In this document: positions 52,652-60,637 of the stretch, piece after piece
Layout: the number at the start of each line of letters is the position of its first letter
How positions within the stretch are numbered: position 1 is the first letter of the stretch
Origin: Desulfobacteraceae bacterium
Lineage (GTDB): Bacteria; Desulfobacterota; Desulfobacteria; Desulfobacterales; Desulfobacteraceae
Length of the DNA: 64,000 nt
Direction: 5' to 3'
Assembly: GCA_016744295.1 (NCBI GenBank)
Contig: JADGEQ010000003.1
Span: forward strand, 1 to 64,000
Notes under the pieces: generated by a model
The model's database searches: none
What the model was told of the DNA's origin: nothing
The model's input: the letters and a program-made list of their open reading frames with translations, nothing else
Made by a program: the position numbers and the translations under genes

Positions 52652-53262
52652 AAAGAATAACAATACCGGGATTCCCGCATCATGTTATCCAGCGAGGATT
52701 GCAGGGTAGACAGACCTTCCTTAGTCATGATGACTATGTCACTTACCTTGAGATAATAACTGAATGCTGTCTTCGTCATGGCGTTGATGTCTGGGCTTAC
52801 TGCCTGATGCCGGACCATGTTCACCTGATAGCCGTTCCCGGAGAAAAGAACGCCTTAACCAGATGCCTGGGAGCGGCTCATGGGCGGTACACAAGATATA
52901 TAAACCTGGGAACCGGCAACACGGGGCAGTTCTGGCAGGGGCGATACGCATCACATCTGCTGGACGAACAATACCTGATTGCCTGCGCCCGCTATATCGA
53001 GATAAATCCGGTCAAACGAGATTACGTCGATCAACCGGAGGATTGGCAATGGAGCAGTGCAAAGGCCCATATCATGAAATGTGATGACTCTTTAGTGCAG
53101 GCCGGCCCATTACTGGAAAGAGTTGAAACGAAATGGCAGGATTTTCTTGCCGAAGCCAGGCCGGCGGCGGAGGCAGATTTGTTTTATTCCCACGAGAAGA
53201 GCGGGCTTCCCCTTGGCAGCGATGATTTCCTGACCATGGTTAAAAAAAGACAAGCATGGTGA
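52648..53262 (+). CDS. REP-associated tyrosine transposase-like protein (Y1/RAYT)
   Basis: 204 residues of the Y1 transposase (HUH) family. ITIPGFPHHVIQRGLQ at the N-terminus, the HUH motif in YCLMPDHVHLIAVP, and RYTRYINLGTGNTGQFWQGRY with candidate nucleophile Tyr. ARYIEINPVKR is a further family signature. Such proteins are single-copy, domesticated nucleases linked to REP palindromes rather than mobile insertion sequences. No inverted repeats or REP units were seen next to it. Overlaps the hydrolase gene by four bases. Confidence 0.9.
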   Translation: MKRITIPGFPHHVIQRGLQGRQTFLSHDDYVTYLEIITECCLRHGVDVWAYCLMPDHVHLIAVPGEKNALTRCLGAAHGRYTRYINLGTGNTGQFWQGRYASHLLDEQYLIACARYIEINPVKRDYVDQPEDWQWSSAKAHIMKCDDSLVQAGPLLERVETKWQDFLAEARPAAEADLFYSHEKSGLPLGSDDFLTMVKKRQAW

Positions 53263-53297
53263 CAGTTATCATAGCTGCTTTAACCCGTATAAAAGTA

Positions 53298-54671
53298 TTA
53301 ATATTTTTCCACTATTTTCTTATAGGGAATGTACTGTTCTGACTTAATTTTTTTATAAAATACATGCCTGAACCAGGGGATTTTGGTTAGAAGTCTCATT
53401 ATTGAATTAAAAATTCTGGATTTGTATCTATTCTGGGGGAAATTAAATAATTTGTTCTTTTTGTAGTATTTGTAATCAGCATGAAATACAAATCGGAGCT
53501 TTCCCCATATATCATCCCTGAATATTTTAGCACCGCCGACACCTAAAAATGTCTGGGGCCCGCAATATCCCGCGTCGGAAAAAGAGACTGCTGTTTCGGC
53601 CAGAAGTTGAAGATTCCGATTGATGTCATCAGAGTTCCCTACATCATCCCGAATGATCCCCGCATTATTTGCATTTTGCCATTCAATTGACCCTTCAAAA
53701 AAATCGTACATGTATGTCATCTGGTTGCTGTGGCCTGAAACCAAAAAAGCAACTTGTTTACCCCGTAAATCAGGTTTATGATTCATAAAAAAACGTCTGT
53801 CAAAAAATTCTTTGAATTTCGATGAAAGATTCTTATTGATTAGCTCTGCTGCAAAAACAACAATATCAGCCGGTAGCACCGTTGACCGGTAGAAATCAGA
53901 GAAACTGTCCCTATAGATACATGAATTGTCATAGCCACATCTGATGCAACCGGTACATCCTCCTTTAATGTTGATATCCCAAAGGTTTACCAGGTCGACA
54001 CTTGCCGAAAATGAATCTGAAAACCGTTTTATCATTCCTGGAATATTTGATTTCTGGTTTTGTGTGTCAGTAATGATGATAATTTTTTTGTTTCCGGCAT
54101 TGATTTTATTTGTGACATTCTCCGGCACAAAATTGAATTCATTGATCTGTACCGGCTTAAATCGTTTCTGCGGAACCATGTCTTTTTCTGATGAATTTAA
54201 AAAATAATTTGCAAACGTTAGAAGTTTTGTTCTGCCGGATTCATTTAAAATGTCATCCATTTCCGCTGAAAAATAACCGATATAGTTCATATCAAGGTCA
54301 TCACAGACAGCATTCATATAGCGGTGGGCTGTGTGGTCGTAGAAGTGAATTGACGTGCTTATTACAGCTGTATATTTGTTCTTAAAACAATGGGTTTTGT
54401 TCTTTTCATGGATAAGTTCTATAAATCTCATATACTGTGCGGGAACAAGCAGTGTGTATACCGGTGTCGCCCAGATGATGCCATCTGACGAATCTATATC
54501 CGATAGTATTTCCTTAAAAAGGGTGTTGTTACGTTCAATTGTTCTGATCCTGTTTGAAATATTATAATAGACATAGTCGTGCTGCGGATAGTGCTTTTGG
54601 ATGAATTTTACATACTGAATTGTAATGCCCGTATCTCCTTTCGGACTTCCGTTTAATATGACAAATCTCAT
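53298..54671 (-). CDS. Double flavodoxin-fold oxidoreductase with Fe-S-type Cys motif
   Basis: 457 residues with two NADPH-dependent FMN reductase-like domains. First: MRFVILNGSPKGDTG with GIIWATPVYTLLVPAQ (about 1-165). Second: about 195-370, starting KKIIIITDTQNQKSN, with CTGCIRCGYDNSC (C-x2-C-x2-C-x5-C), the spacing of the 4Fe-4S site in iron-sulfur flavoproteins. The C-terminal tail is basic and aromatic. Substrate unknown. Transcribed divergently from a TetR regulator that probably represses it via two palindromes in the gap. Confidence 0.82.
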   Translation of the reverse strand: MRFVILNGSPKGDTGITIQYVKFIQKHYPQHDYVYYNISNRIRTIERNNTLFKEILSDIDSSDGIIWATPVYTLLVPAQYMRFIELIHEKNKTHCFKNKYTAVISTSIHFYDHTAHRYMNAVCDDLDMNYIGYFSAEMDDILNESGRTKLLTFANYFLNSSEKDMVPQKRFKPVQINEFNFVPENVTNKINAGNKKIIIITDTQNQKSNIPGMIKRFSDSFSASVDLVNLWDINIKGGCTGCIRCGYDNSCIYRDSFSDFYRSTVLPADIVVFAAELINKNLSSKFKEFFDRRFFMNHKPDLRGKQVAFLVSGHSNQMTYMYDFFEGSIEWQNANNAGIIRDDVGNSDDINRNLQLLAETAVSFSDAGYCGPQTFLGVGGAKIFRDDIWGKLRFVFHADYKYYKKNKLFNFPQNRYKSRIFNSIMRLLTKIPWFRHVFYKKIKSEQYIPYKKIVEKY

Positions 54672-54699
54672 CGATACCTCCTAGGGTTTAGGAATTCAT

Positions 54700-54781
54700 A
54701 AATATGGCCGGAAAGTTGACATGGTCAACATGGGCCATCGTATATGTGAAAATTGACAGTGTCAACATTTAGTGTTAACAA
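54700..54781. promoter_or_regulatory. Paired TetR-type operators over divergent promoters
   Basis: Palindrome 1, GTTGACATGGTCAAC (54715-54729), contains a minus-strand TTGACC -35 with ATATTT 17 bases on. Palindrome 2, TTGACAGTGTCAA (54753-54765), contains a plus-strand TTGACA -35 with TAACAA 17 bases on. The centres are 37 bases apart. Each operator therefore covers the -35 of one of the two divergent genes. Confidence 0.6.
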
Positions 54782-54824
54782 TGGGCTGAATCAAATGAAA
54801 AAAAATTGTACAATGGGAGGAAGG

Positions 54825-55478
54825 TTGACACCCAAAAAAAAATATCATCATGGCAATTTGCGAGGACAACTCATCGAAACAGCCCTTGATATCATATCGG
54901 AACATGGGCTTGAAAAGGTTTCAATGAGGGGATTAGGTCAACGGATAGGCGTGTCGAGAACTGCACCCTACAGACATTTTGCCGATAAAAGTGCGCTTTT
55001 ATCGGCAATCGCCGAGGATGGTTATAGAAAACTGACCCATGCATTAAACAATTCCAACAATCGGTTTTCCGAAGATTCAGTGACAAGGCTTATGGATGTC
55101 GGAATTGCCTATGTTGAATTTGCTGTTTCAAACCCCGTCCACTACCGGATTATGTTCGGCAACGAAATTCAGGAAAACAAGAGAACCCCGGAACTTATCA
55201 AGGCTGCAGAAGCCGCATTCAATGAGCTTCTCTGCGCCGTCAAAGTGTGTCAGGATGAAAAAAGGGTCAAACAATTCAACACCTATATTATTGCAAACAC
55301 ATTGTGGTCAACAACCCATGGCATATCGTCCCTGTTGATTGATGGGCAGGTGTCGGCCGCAAATGTTTTTCAGGAGCTCCCGGCTCTGCTTAACACCGAA
55401 AATGGCACCGGCAAGGTCGATGTGCGGCAGATTTTTGAACTGATGGGAGAAGTCCTTTTTACCGGACTATTGGAATAG
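54825..55478 (+). CDS. TetR/AcrR family regulator
   Basis: About 217 residues. N-terminal helix-turn-helix: KKYHHGNLRGQLIETALDIISEHGLEKVSMRGLGQRIGVSRTAPYRHFADK. The C-terminal ligand domain (about 80-215) is of the WHG type, with FAVSNPVHYRIMFG and TLWSTTHGISSLL. Start chosen at TTG 54825, with GGGAGG four bases upstream. ATG at 54795 or 54813 is possible, but starts near 54753 fall inside the operator. Likely represses itself and the divergent flavoprotein. Confidence 0.88.
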   Translation: MTPKKKYHHGNLRGQLIETALDIISEHGLEKVSMRGLGQRIGVSRTAPYRHFADKSALLSAIAEDGYRKLTHALNNSNNRFSEDSVTRLMDVGIAYVEFAVSNPVHYRIMFGNEIQENKRTPELIKAAEAAFNELLCAVKVCQDEKRVKQFNTYIIANTLWSTTHGISSLLIDGQVSAANVFQELPALLNTENGTGKVDVRQIFELMGEVLFTGLLE

Positions 55479-55494
55479 AGCCTAGGAATAGTGT

Positions 55495-55705
55495 TTACTG
55501 AAATATCCATACCAATGACATTAAACCCCATATTATGCATTAGAATTGAATAATTGCCATCTCCGCAACCCTAGTCTAATACTGATTTACCATGAACAGT
55601 TTTGAGAAAATTCTGTAATTTTCCCCATAATTGTTCATAGATTGGCGCTTGTTGGGATTGTTTATATTCATTTTCCCAAGGGCTTGATGTGTTAATTGTT
55701 TTCAT
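55495..55705 (-). pseudogene. Broken SAM-dependent methyltransferase
   Basis: ATG at 55705 opens a frame of 44 codons (MKTINTSSPWENEYKQSQ, then KTVHGKSVLD) ending at TAG (55573-55571). The same frame continues past the stop with the SAM motif GCGDGNYSILMHNMGFNVIG and MDIS, then dissolves at the end of the TetR gene. The stop sits exactly where Leu is expected in VLDLGCGDG. So it is a nonsense-mutated, 3'-truncated methyltransferase. Strongly AT-rich, unlike its left neighbours. Confidence 0.75.
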
Positions 55706-55843
55706 TGTATCCTTGTTGAGCTAATGAGCCCTTCACCCGGCGGGTGGCGCGGGAAGCAAGCCTCCACGCAAAGGGGACGGACTCTGATAAAAAATTAAAG
55801 TTTGCGACTGCATGCTCAAGCCAGATCAGGAGCAAGAAGCTTG
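55706..55843. other. Spacer with degenerate palindromes after the GNAT gene
   Basis: Reading on the minus strand, GCATAAC (55849-55843) contains the GNAT stop codon and is followed by AAGCTTCTTGCTCC. A loosely matching GCTTG-A-GCATGC lies about 20 bases on. Further on is a small CACCC/GGGTG hairpin near 55740. The start resembles the R''-L'' end of an integron attC site, but no clean 3' half (GTTRRRY) could be found, so the identification is weak. Confidence 0.3.
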
Positions 55844-56374
55844 TTATGCACTTTTAATTTCATACTGTTCCATTTTTTCAACTTTTTCTGTTTTCCTCCA
55901 TAGAATAGATCCTTGACCACAATGTGCCAACCCCGATTTGAGAAGAACTTTTCCAGATGCTGAATTGGATGAAAGGTGGTGAGCATAAATTCGAGATAGT
56001 TTAAGATGGCTAAAACCAAATTTGATTAATGATTTACAAGCTTCTGTACAATACCCTTGATTCCAATATTTAACACCAATCCAATATCCTAGCTCACCTT
56101 CTGATAAATCCATGTTCATTAGAGAAATTGCACCCATAAGCATTTGGTTAGACTTTAATGTAATTGCAAAACTTGCTAGTTTTCCTTCTTCCCACTTTTG
56201 TTGGTGACTATTGATCCATTCATCTGCCAGTCCATCAGGATATGGATGAGGAATATTTTCCGTTGGCTCAGCGATACGTTTATCATTCACAAGATTCTGA
56301 ACTACAGGTGCGTCTTCAATTAAAAATTTTCTTAAAATTAGACGTTCGCTTTGAATTATCGGTTGTTGTGTCAA
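55844..56374 (-). CDS. GNAT family N-acetyltransferase (RimJ/RimL type)
   Basis: About 176 residues. IIQSERLILRKFLIEDAPVVQNLVND at the N-terminus, GELGYWIGVKYWNQGYCTEACKSLIKFGF (acetyl-CoA-binding region) and SSNSASGKVLLKSGL. RimJ/RimL-like enzymes acetylate protein N-termini or small molecules, including some antibiotics; the substrate is unknown. TTG at 56374 with AAGGA eight bases upstream is the likely start; an in-frame ATG at 56401 lies in the palindrome. AT-rich. Its stop codon lies within GCATAAC, an attC-like core. Confidence 0.88.
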   Translation of the reverse strand: MTQQPIIQSERLILRKFLIEDAPVVQNLVNDKRIAEPTENIPHPYPDGLADEWINSHQQKWEEGKLASFAITLKSNQMLMGAISLMNMDLSEGELGYWIGVKYWNQGYCTEACKSLIKFGFSHLKLSRIYAHHLSSNSASGKVLLKSGLAHCGQGSILWRKTEKVEKMEQYEIKSA

Positions 56375-56390
56375 TTTTATTTTCCTTAGA

Positions 56391-56421
56391 GCATAACCCA
56401 TTCAGCGGATTGTCCGCTGAA
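56391..56421 (-). repeat. attC-like hairpin between acetyltransferase genes
   Basis: On the minus strand TTCAGCGGA-CAA-TCCGCTGAA (9-bp perfect stem, 56421-56401) is followed after ATGG by GTTATGC (56397-56391), just upstream of the GNAT gene. The other side begins AGCAT. GTTATGC pairs with the GCATAAC at the end of the same GNAT gene. This resembles the 3' half of an integron attC site, with a shortened partner arm. Confidence 0.4.
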
Positions 56422-56426
56422 ATGCT

Positions 56427-56681
56427 TTAATTATGATTAGCACCATTCATGATAAACCTCGCATCTTTTGCTATGGCACAAAATTTCCCAATTTTGAGTT
56501 TATCGCCAATAAACGGAAAGTGGTAAAGAACATTACGCTCAAATCGTTCTGGGCCTTCGGGATCATCGTAGTAGGTGTAGTCACCAATAATGATGTTTTC
56601 AGAAGAAATAAAGTTTTTCAAATATCCAACCTGGGGAAAACCCTTCATGGGTTCTTTCTCTTCAGGGTTTGGTCCTTTCAA
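56427..56681 (-). pseudogene. Truncated xenobiotic acetyltransferase (Vat/CatB-like)
   Basis: 84 residues matching the N-terminus of Vat-type hexapeptide acetyltransferases (MKGPNPEEKEPMKGF, IIIGDYTYYDDPEG, LKIGKFCAIAKDARFIMNGANH). Complete members are about 210 residues and continue with the hexapeptide helix and catalytic parts. Here a TAA comes right after ANHN, next to the attC-like hairpin, so recombination or deletion probably removed the rest. TTG start with GGAGG upstream. It is unlikely to be active. Confidence 0.75.
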
Positions 56682-56743
56682 ATTGCCTCCAATGTAAATA
56701 TGAATTTTTACCTCTCTACAATGTTAGTATTATTCTACTTACT

Positions 56744-57448
56744 TCATTTCTTAAAAACGATTTGCCCTGTAAGCAAATAAGCTTGATAAAACTTCAGAGG
56801 TTTTGAAAAACCAGCTTTATTTAAAAATAATTCAATCTGTTCTTGAGAAATAGATCGCATATCTTTATCACGTTGTTTAAATTCCTCAATCACCGATTGG
56901 TCATCGTTCCTTGTGCTTAATTGTTGGATTTTCCATGCTGAATTCAAGACAAAGTATTCATTTGTGTTTTTATCACCTTCCAAGTACACTATCACAAGTG
57001 GAGCGCCCGGCTTTAATTTAGCTGAAATCTTATTAAGGAATCCCTGAATTTCATCGTCACTGTGTAGAAATTGCAAAACCAGAATCGATGTAGCTGCGTC
57101 AAAATCAGTTTCATGTACATCATCAATCACTCCTTTCACTAAATGAACTTTCTCTGCACAGTTATTGGCCTGCACCCTTTTTTTTGCTGTTGATAACATT
57201 TTTTCAGAAGGATCAAAGCCGAGAAATTTCCATTGTGGATTATTTATTGAATAGTCAATAATTTCTTTACCGGTGCCACAACCGGCTACCAACATATTTG
57301 CTGAATCAGACAGGGTATCTTCAAGGAGACATCGGGCAAGTTCGTGTGAAGTTTGGTAACCGGGAATTACTTTCATAATATTTTCATCATATGCATTTGC
57401 TTTGTCGCTGTTAAAACCAGCCTCTGTATCTATTTTATTTTCATTCAT
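56744..57448 (-). CDS. Class I SAM-dependent methyltransferase
   Basis: 234 residues. Motif I is MLVAGCGTGKEIIDY, then FLGFDPSEKMLSTAKKR, VHLVKGVIDDV, and FDAATSILVLQFLHSDDE (motif IV). The C-terminus has RSISQEQIELFLNKAGFSKPLKFYQAYLL. This is a small-molecule type methyltransferase; the substrate is unknown. AGGA precedes the ATG. AT-rich like its downstream neighbours, and intact, unlike the methyltransferase remnant at 55.5-55.7 kb. Confidence 0.9.
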   Translation of the reverse strand: MNENKIDTEAGFNSDKANAYDENIMKVIPGYQTSHELARCLLEDTLSDSANMLVAGCGTGKEIIDYSINNPQWKFLGFDPSEKMLSTAKKRVQANNCAEKVHLVKGVIDDVHETDFDAATSILVLQFLHSDDEIQGFLNKISAKLKPGAPLVIVYLEGDKNTNEYFVLNSAWKIQQLSTRNDDQSVIEEFKQRDKDMRSISQEQIELFLNKAGFSKPLKFYQAYLLTGQIVFKK

Positions 57449-57694
57449 ATTTTTGTCCTGCTATAATTACTCAGTTAATTTCTATCTCATAAGCATTTAT
57501 TCTCGGGCCTATTTGCCTCGATCGTATGGAAAATGTATTGTTATCGAGTAACTTTGCCGTGTGTATTTTTTTTCTACCGGAGGATATGATCAATGTCAAA
57601 GTAAAACAGAGTTCATCTGCCCCATAGTTTCCACCTAGTGAATAATTTTGACACCTGCCAAAAAAAAATGCCGTCTTGATTGTTTTTTGATGAT
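57449..57694. other. Non-coding gap
   Basis: About 250 bases between the AT-rich methyltransferase and the next gene. I see no ORF, repeat or terminator worth naming. It probably marks the edge between the AT-rich island and the normal chromosome. Confidence 0.3.
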
Positions 57695-58369
57695 TTACTC
57701 CCAGACCATGAGATATTCTGCCAGCACCTCATGGGTATTAGTATTGATCAAGTGAAGTGAAATGGGAGATTGGGTTTTTGGATCTTCACCCCCCGTCTCT
57801 TTATCCAGCGGGTTACAGCCTTTGATTAGGTTTCCCAAGGGGTGCAGCGCGATCCGCCCGTCTGATAATCCATTGATTTTTCCCTCCAGGGTAATGCCCA
57901 GGTATTTTTCAATGGTTTTTAACCGGTGGGCTGTTTCGTTGCTCACCCTGTAAAGGGTGAGTGTATTGATGTCTGTTAAGGGGGGAGGTAACGGCATTCC
58001 CTCTTTTGAAAAATTGCCTGGAAAATAGCTCGGGTTGATCCATGTGAGCTGAAAATAGCTGGGGCCGAAACAGGGGTGACATGGTTTAAATATCGAGAGC
58101 ATATTGGCAACTTTTGGAGAAAAGATGATATCGATGTGACTTTTTGATTTATTATACATGAGTCTGGCATCCCCATTGTTCTGATATCTCACCTGTCTGC
58201 CGCAAAGGAGACGGGATTCCATTTCCAGGCAATCATACCACCAGTTGATGGTTTTGTATAAAAGCACCGGTTGATTATCAATAAAATAGGTTTCTGTTCC
58301 CCGACTAATTATGGGGCTGGAAGCGAGTATGACAGCTGATAGAATAGTGATTTTCAGGATTTGGAACAT
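57695..58369 (-). CDS. Secreted protein of unknown function
   Basis: About 224 residues from ATG 58369 (MFQILKITILS). Hydrophobic signal peptide ends near SPIIS-RG. The mature part has Cys-containing segments (YDCLEMESRLLCGRQ and FKPCHPCFGPSYFQLTW) and PLPPPLTDINTLTLYR. No family is recognised. The four cysteines could form disulfides in the periplasm. It stands alone between the AT-rich island and the RNase H-like gene. Confidence 0.6.
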   Translation of the reverse strand: MFQILKITILSAVILASSPIISRGTETYFIDNQPVLLYKTINWWYDCLEMESRLLCGRQVRYQNNGDARLMYNKSKSHIDIIFSPKVANMLSIFKPCHPCFGPSYFQLTWINPSYFPGNFSKEGMPLPPPLTDINTLTLYRVSNETAHRLKTIEKYLGITLEGKINGLSDGRIALHPLGNLIKGCNPLDKETGGEDPKTQSPISLHLINTNTHEVLAEYLMVWE

Positions 58370-58598
58370 ATGATTTTTTCTCAATGTTTAAATTGCATTT
58401 AGCGATGAATACAATATTTAATACCAGAATTAGACGGATTGGTCATTCTGAATTATCATCAAAACCCATGGGAAAAAAAGAAAACATTGTAAAAGATACC
58501 ATTGTAAAAATTAGATTTATCCGGAGTGACAGAAGACTGACACCCGGTGTCCATTGGGCAGTTCCAATTTAGCGGTTTATAGGATACATTTAGTTTCC

Positions 58599-59078
58599 AT
58601 GGATGATCTGAAACTATTTACAGATGGAAGTGTGGACCCAAGATCAAAGGTTGGGTATGGGGCATACCTGGCCGTGGGTACAGGAGGGATTTTCCTGGAA
58701 TCCCTTGGGGCAAGTGTGAAGGTGAAAAGATTTGAACAAACTTCTTCAACAAAACTGGAATTGCAGACAGTGTTATGGGCCCTGGGAGAGGTCTGCCCAT
58801 TGGGGCGACGGGTGATGGTGTATACGGATTCCCAAAATATCATTGGTTTACAGGGAAGACGTGATCGACTTGAGCAAAATGAGTATCGATCAAAAAAAAA
58901 TAAGCGCATCAGAAATTATGAGTTGTACCAAGAATTTTACCGAATGGCAGATCTAATGGATTGTACTTTTATTAAGGTGCGCGGCCATAAGGTGTCCAGT
59001 CAAAAAGATGAAATCGACAAACTTTTCACCATGGTGGATAGAGCATCAAGAAATGCCCTGAGAAAAGAGAATCTCTGA
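58599..59078 (+). CDS. RNase HI-like protein
   Basis: About 159 residues of the RNase H fold. Acidic residues are placed as in active enzymes: Asp9 (LFTDGSVDP), Glu54 (TKLELQTVL), Asp77 (VYTDSQN) and Asp147 (FTMVDRASRNAL), with His130 in VRGHK. It differs from housekeeping RnhA in the first half (KVGYGAYLAV). RNA-DNA hybrid cleavage is likely but unproven. Start at ATG 58599 fits the fold; the ribosome site is weak and a longer form exists in frame. Confidence 0.8.
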   Translation: MDDLKLFTDGSVDPRSKVGYGAYLAVGTGGIFLESLGASVKVKRFEQTSSTKLELQTVLWALGEVCPLGRRVMVYTDSQNIIGLQGRRDRLEQNEYRSKKNKRIRNYELYQEFYRMADLMDCTFIKVRGHKVSSQKDEIDKLFTMVDRASRNALRKENL

Positions 59079-59163
59079 CCTGTTCCTTGACTTCACAGAT
59101 CAGTTTTCATAAGAAGGGCAGGTGATATGATATACAGATAATAAATGCGTAAAAGGGGAATCC

Positions 59164-60135
59164 ATGAAAAAGATTATTCTTGTAATGCTGGTTTTGTTGT
59201 TGACCTTTGGTACGGCCCTGGCAGTAAATACCATTAAGCTGGGGGTGGTGACCAAACCCGGATCTGCCCAGAATATTGTGGGTCAAAAATTCAAAGAACT
59301 TGTGGAAAAGCGCTCAGCCGGAGCCTTTGAAGTAAAAATATTTCATTCTGCTTCCATTGGCAATGAAACAGAAATCCTCCAGCAGATACAGATGGGCACC
59401 ATTCAAATGGGAGTGATCACCGGCGGGCCCTTTGACACCATTGATCCCATTGTCCGGGTGATCAATTATCCCTTTTTGTTTAAAGACTATGACCAGGCGG
59501 ATGAGATCCTGGACGGCCCCCTGGGCAATGAAATTCTTAAAAGCCTTGAAACATCCGGATTTAAAGGACTTTGTTTTTCTGAAAACGGATTTAGAAATCT
59601 GACCAACAACAAACAGAAAGTTACCTCTCCCCAGGATGTGAAAGGGTTGAAAATCCGGGTCATGTCCTCGGCCCTCCACAAAACCATCTGGCAGTCTTTG
59701 GGGGCCAATCCCACCCCCATGCCCTGGCCGATCTATACAGAACTGGAGCAGGGGGTAATTGACGGACAGGAAAATCCTCTCTGGGTCATGGAGGTGTATA
59801 AATTTTATGAAATCCAGAAATACATGACCCTTACCCGGCATGTGTATTCTCCCCATATTGATGTGGCCTCCCTAAAATGGTTTAACCGGCTTTCCCCTGA
59901 AAATCAGGCCATGGTTACAGGGGCCATTAAAGATGCGGCTGCCTTCCAGCGCAGGGACAACCGGGACAAAAATGCCGGGCGTCTGGCCCTGCTCAAAGAA
60001 AAGGGAATGCAGGTGGTGGAAACCCCTGATATTGATGCATTTCGAGAACGAGTGGTCGGTTTAAAGGATATGGATTTGTACAAGGATGCCCGGGTGCAGG
60101 CGTTGTTGATCAAATTGCTGGCTGCGGTAAAATAG
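59164..60135 (+). CDS. dctP: TRAP transporter solute-binding protein DctP
   Basis: 323 residues. Signal peptide MKKIILVMLVLLLTFGTALA. Family sequence: GQKFKELVEKRSAGAFEVKIFHSASIGNE, MGTIQMGVITGGPF, KGLKIRVMSSALHKTIWQSLGANPTPMPW, YTELEQGVIDGQENPLWVM. It binds carboxylates or related compounds in the periplasm; the exact ligand is not readable. First gene of dctPQM. Confidence 0.95.
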   Translation: MKKIILVMLVLLLTFGTALAVNTIKLGVVTKPGSAQNIVGQKFKELVEKRSAGAFEVKIFHSASIGNETEILQQIQMGTIQMGVITGGPFDTIDPIVRVINYPFLFKDYDQADEILDGPLGNEILKSLETSGFKGLCFSENGFRNLTNNKQKVTSPQDVKGLKIRVMSSALHKTIWQSLGANPTPMPWPIYTELEQGVIDGQENPLWVMEVYKFYEIQKYMTLTRHVYSPHIDVASLKWFNRLSPENQAMVTGAIKDAAAFQRRDNRDKNAGRLALLKEKGMQVVETPDIDAFRERVVGLKDMDLYKDARVQALLIKLLAAVK

Positions 60136-60139
60136 GCGC

Positions 60140-60637
60140 ATGTCAGATTGTTTGGATCGCATCAGTTACCGCATTAACCGTTGGGTGGAAAATTGGGTCT
60201 GTGCCATGGGGATCACCATGGCCATCATTGTGGCAACCCAGGTGTTTTCCCGGTATGTACTCAATTATTCTTTGTTCTGGTCCGAGGAACTGGCAAGGTT
60301 TTTGCTAATCTGGCTCACCTTCCTGGGGGCCACCGTTGCCTATTTTCATGGGGCCCACCCCGGTGTCGATGTACTGTACCGGCGCTTGTCACCTGGTTTG
60401 CAGCGATGGGCCTCCCTGGTGGTCCACGGGGTATCTTTGTGCCTGTTTGGTGTCATGATAATCCATGGTCTAGGATTTGCCTGGTTTGTAAGGTTCCAGA
60501 TCACCCCGGCCCTTTCGTTGCCAAAATGGATTATCATGGGGGTAATCCCCATGGGGGGTGTGATATTTATGCTTCACGGTCTGGCCTTTTTGTTCCGGGA
60601 GATAGCAACTCCCAAAGGTGGGGGCAATGACCACTGA
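60140..60637 (+). CDS. dctQ: TRAP transporter small permease DctQ
   Basis: 165 residues with four hydrophobic helices. Typical motifs: VATQVFSRYVLNYSLFWSEELARFLLIWLTFLGA and HGAHPGVDVL. It starts four bases after dctP and overlaps dctM by eleven bases. Confidence 0.94.
   Translation: MSDCLDRISYRINRWVENWVCAMGITMAIIVATQVFSRYVLNYSLFWSEELARFLLIWLTFLGATVAYFHGAHPGVDVLYRRLSPGLQRWASLVVHGVSLCLFGVMIIHGLGFAWFVRFQITPALSLPKWIIMGVIPMGGVIFMLHGLAFLFREIATPKGGGNDH

Noticed and set aside
52640..53300. Complete insertion sequence around the Y1 transposase
   Set aside because: No terminal hairpins or flanking repeats were seen, and the gene overlaps a normal upstream gene; fits a domesticated RAYT instead.
55479..57460. 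Full integron with integrase
   Set aside because: Only attC-like pieces are seen; no tyrosine recombinase gene lies in the window and one boundary lacks any such site.
58384..58572. 62-codon plus-strand frame upstream of the RNase H-like gene
   Set aside because: No ribosome site, no recognisable sequence, and it overlaps the probable promoter area of two genes. Kept as non-coding.
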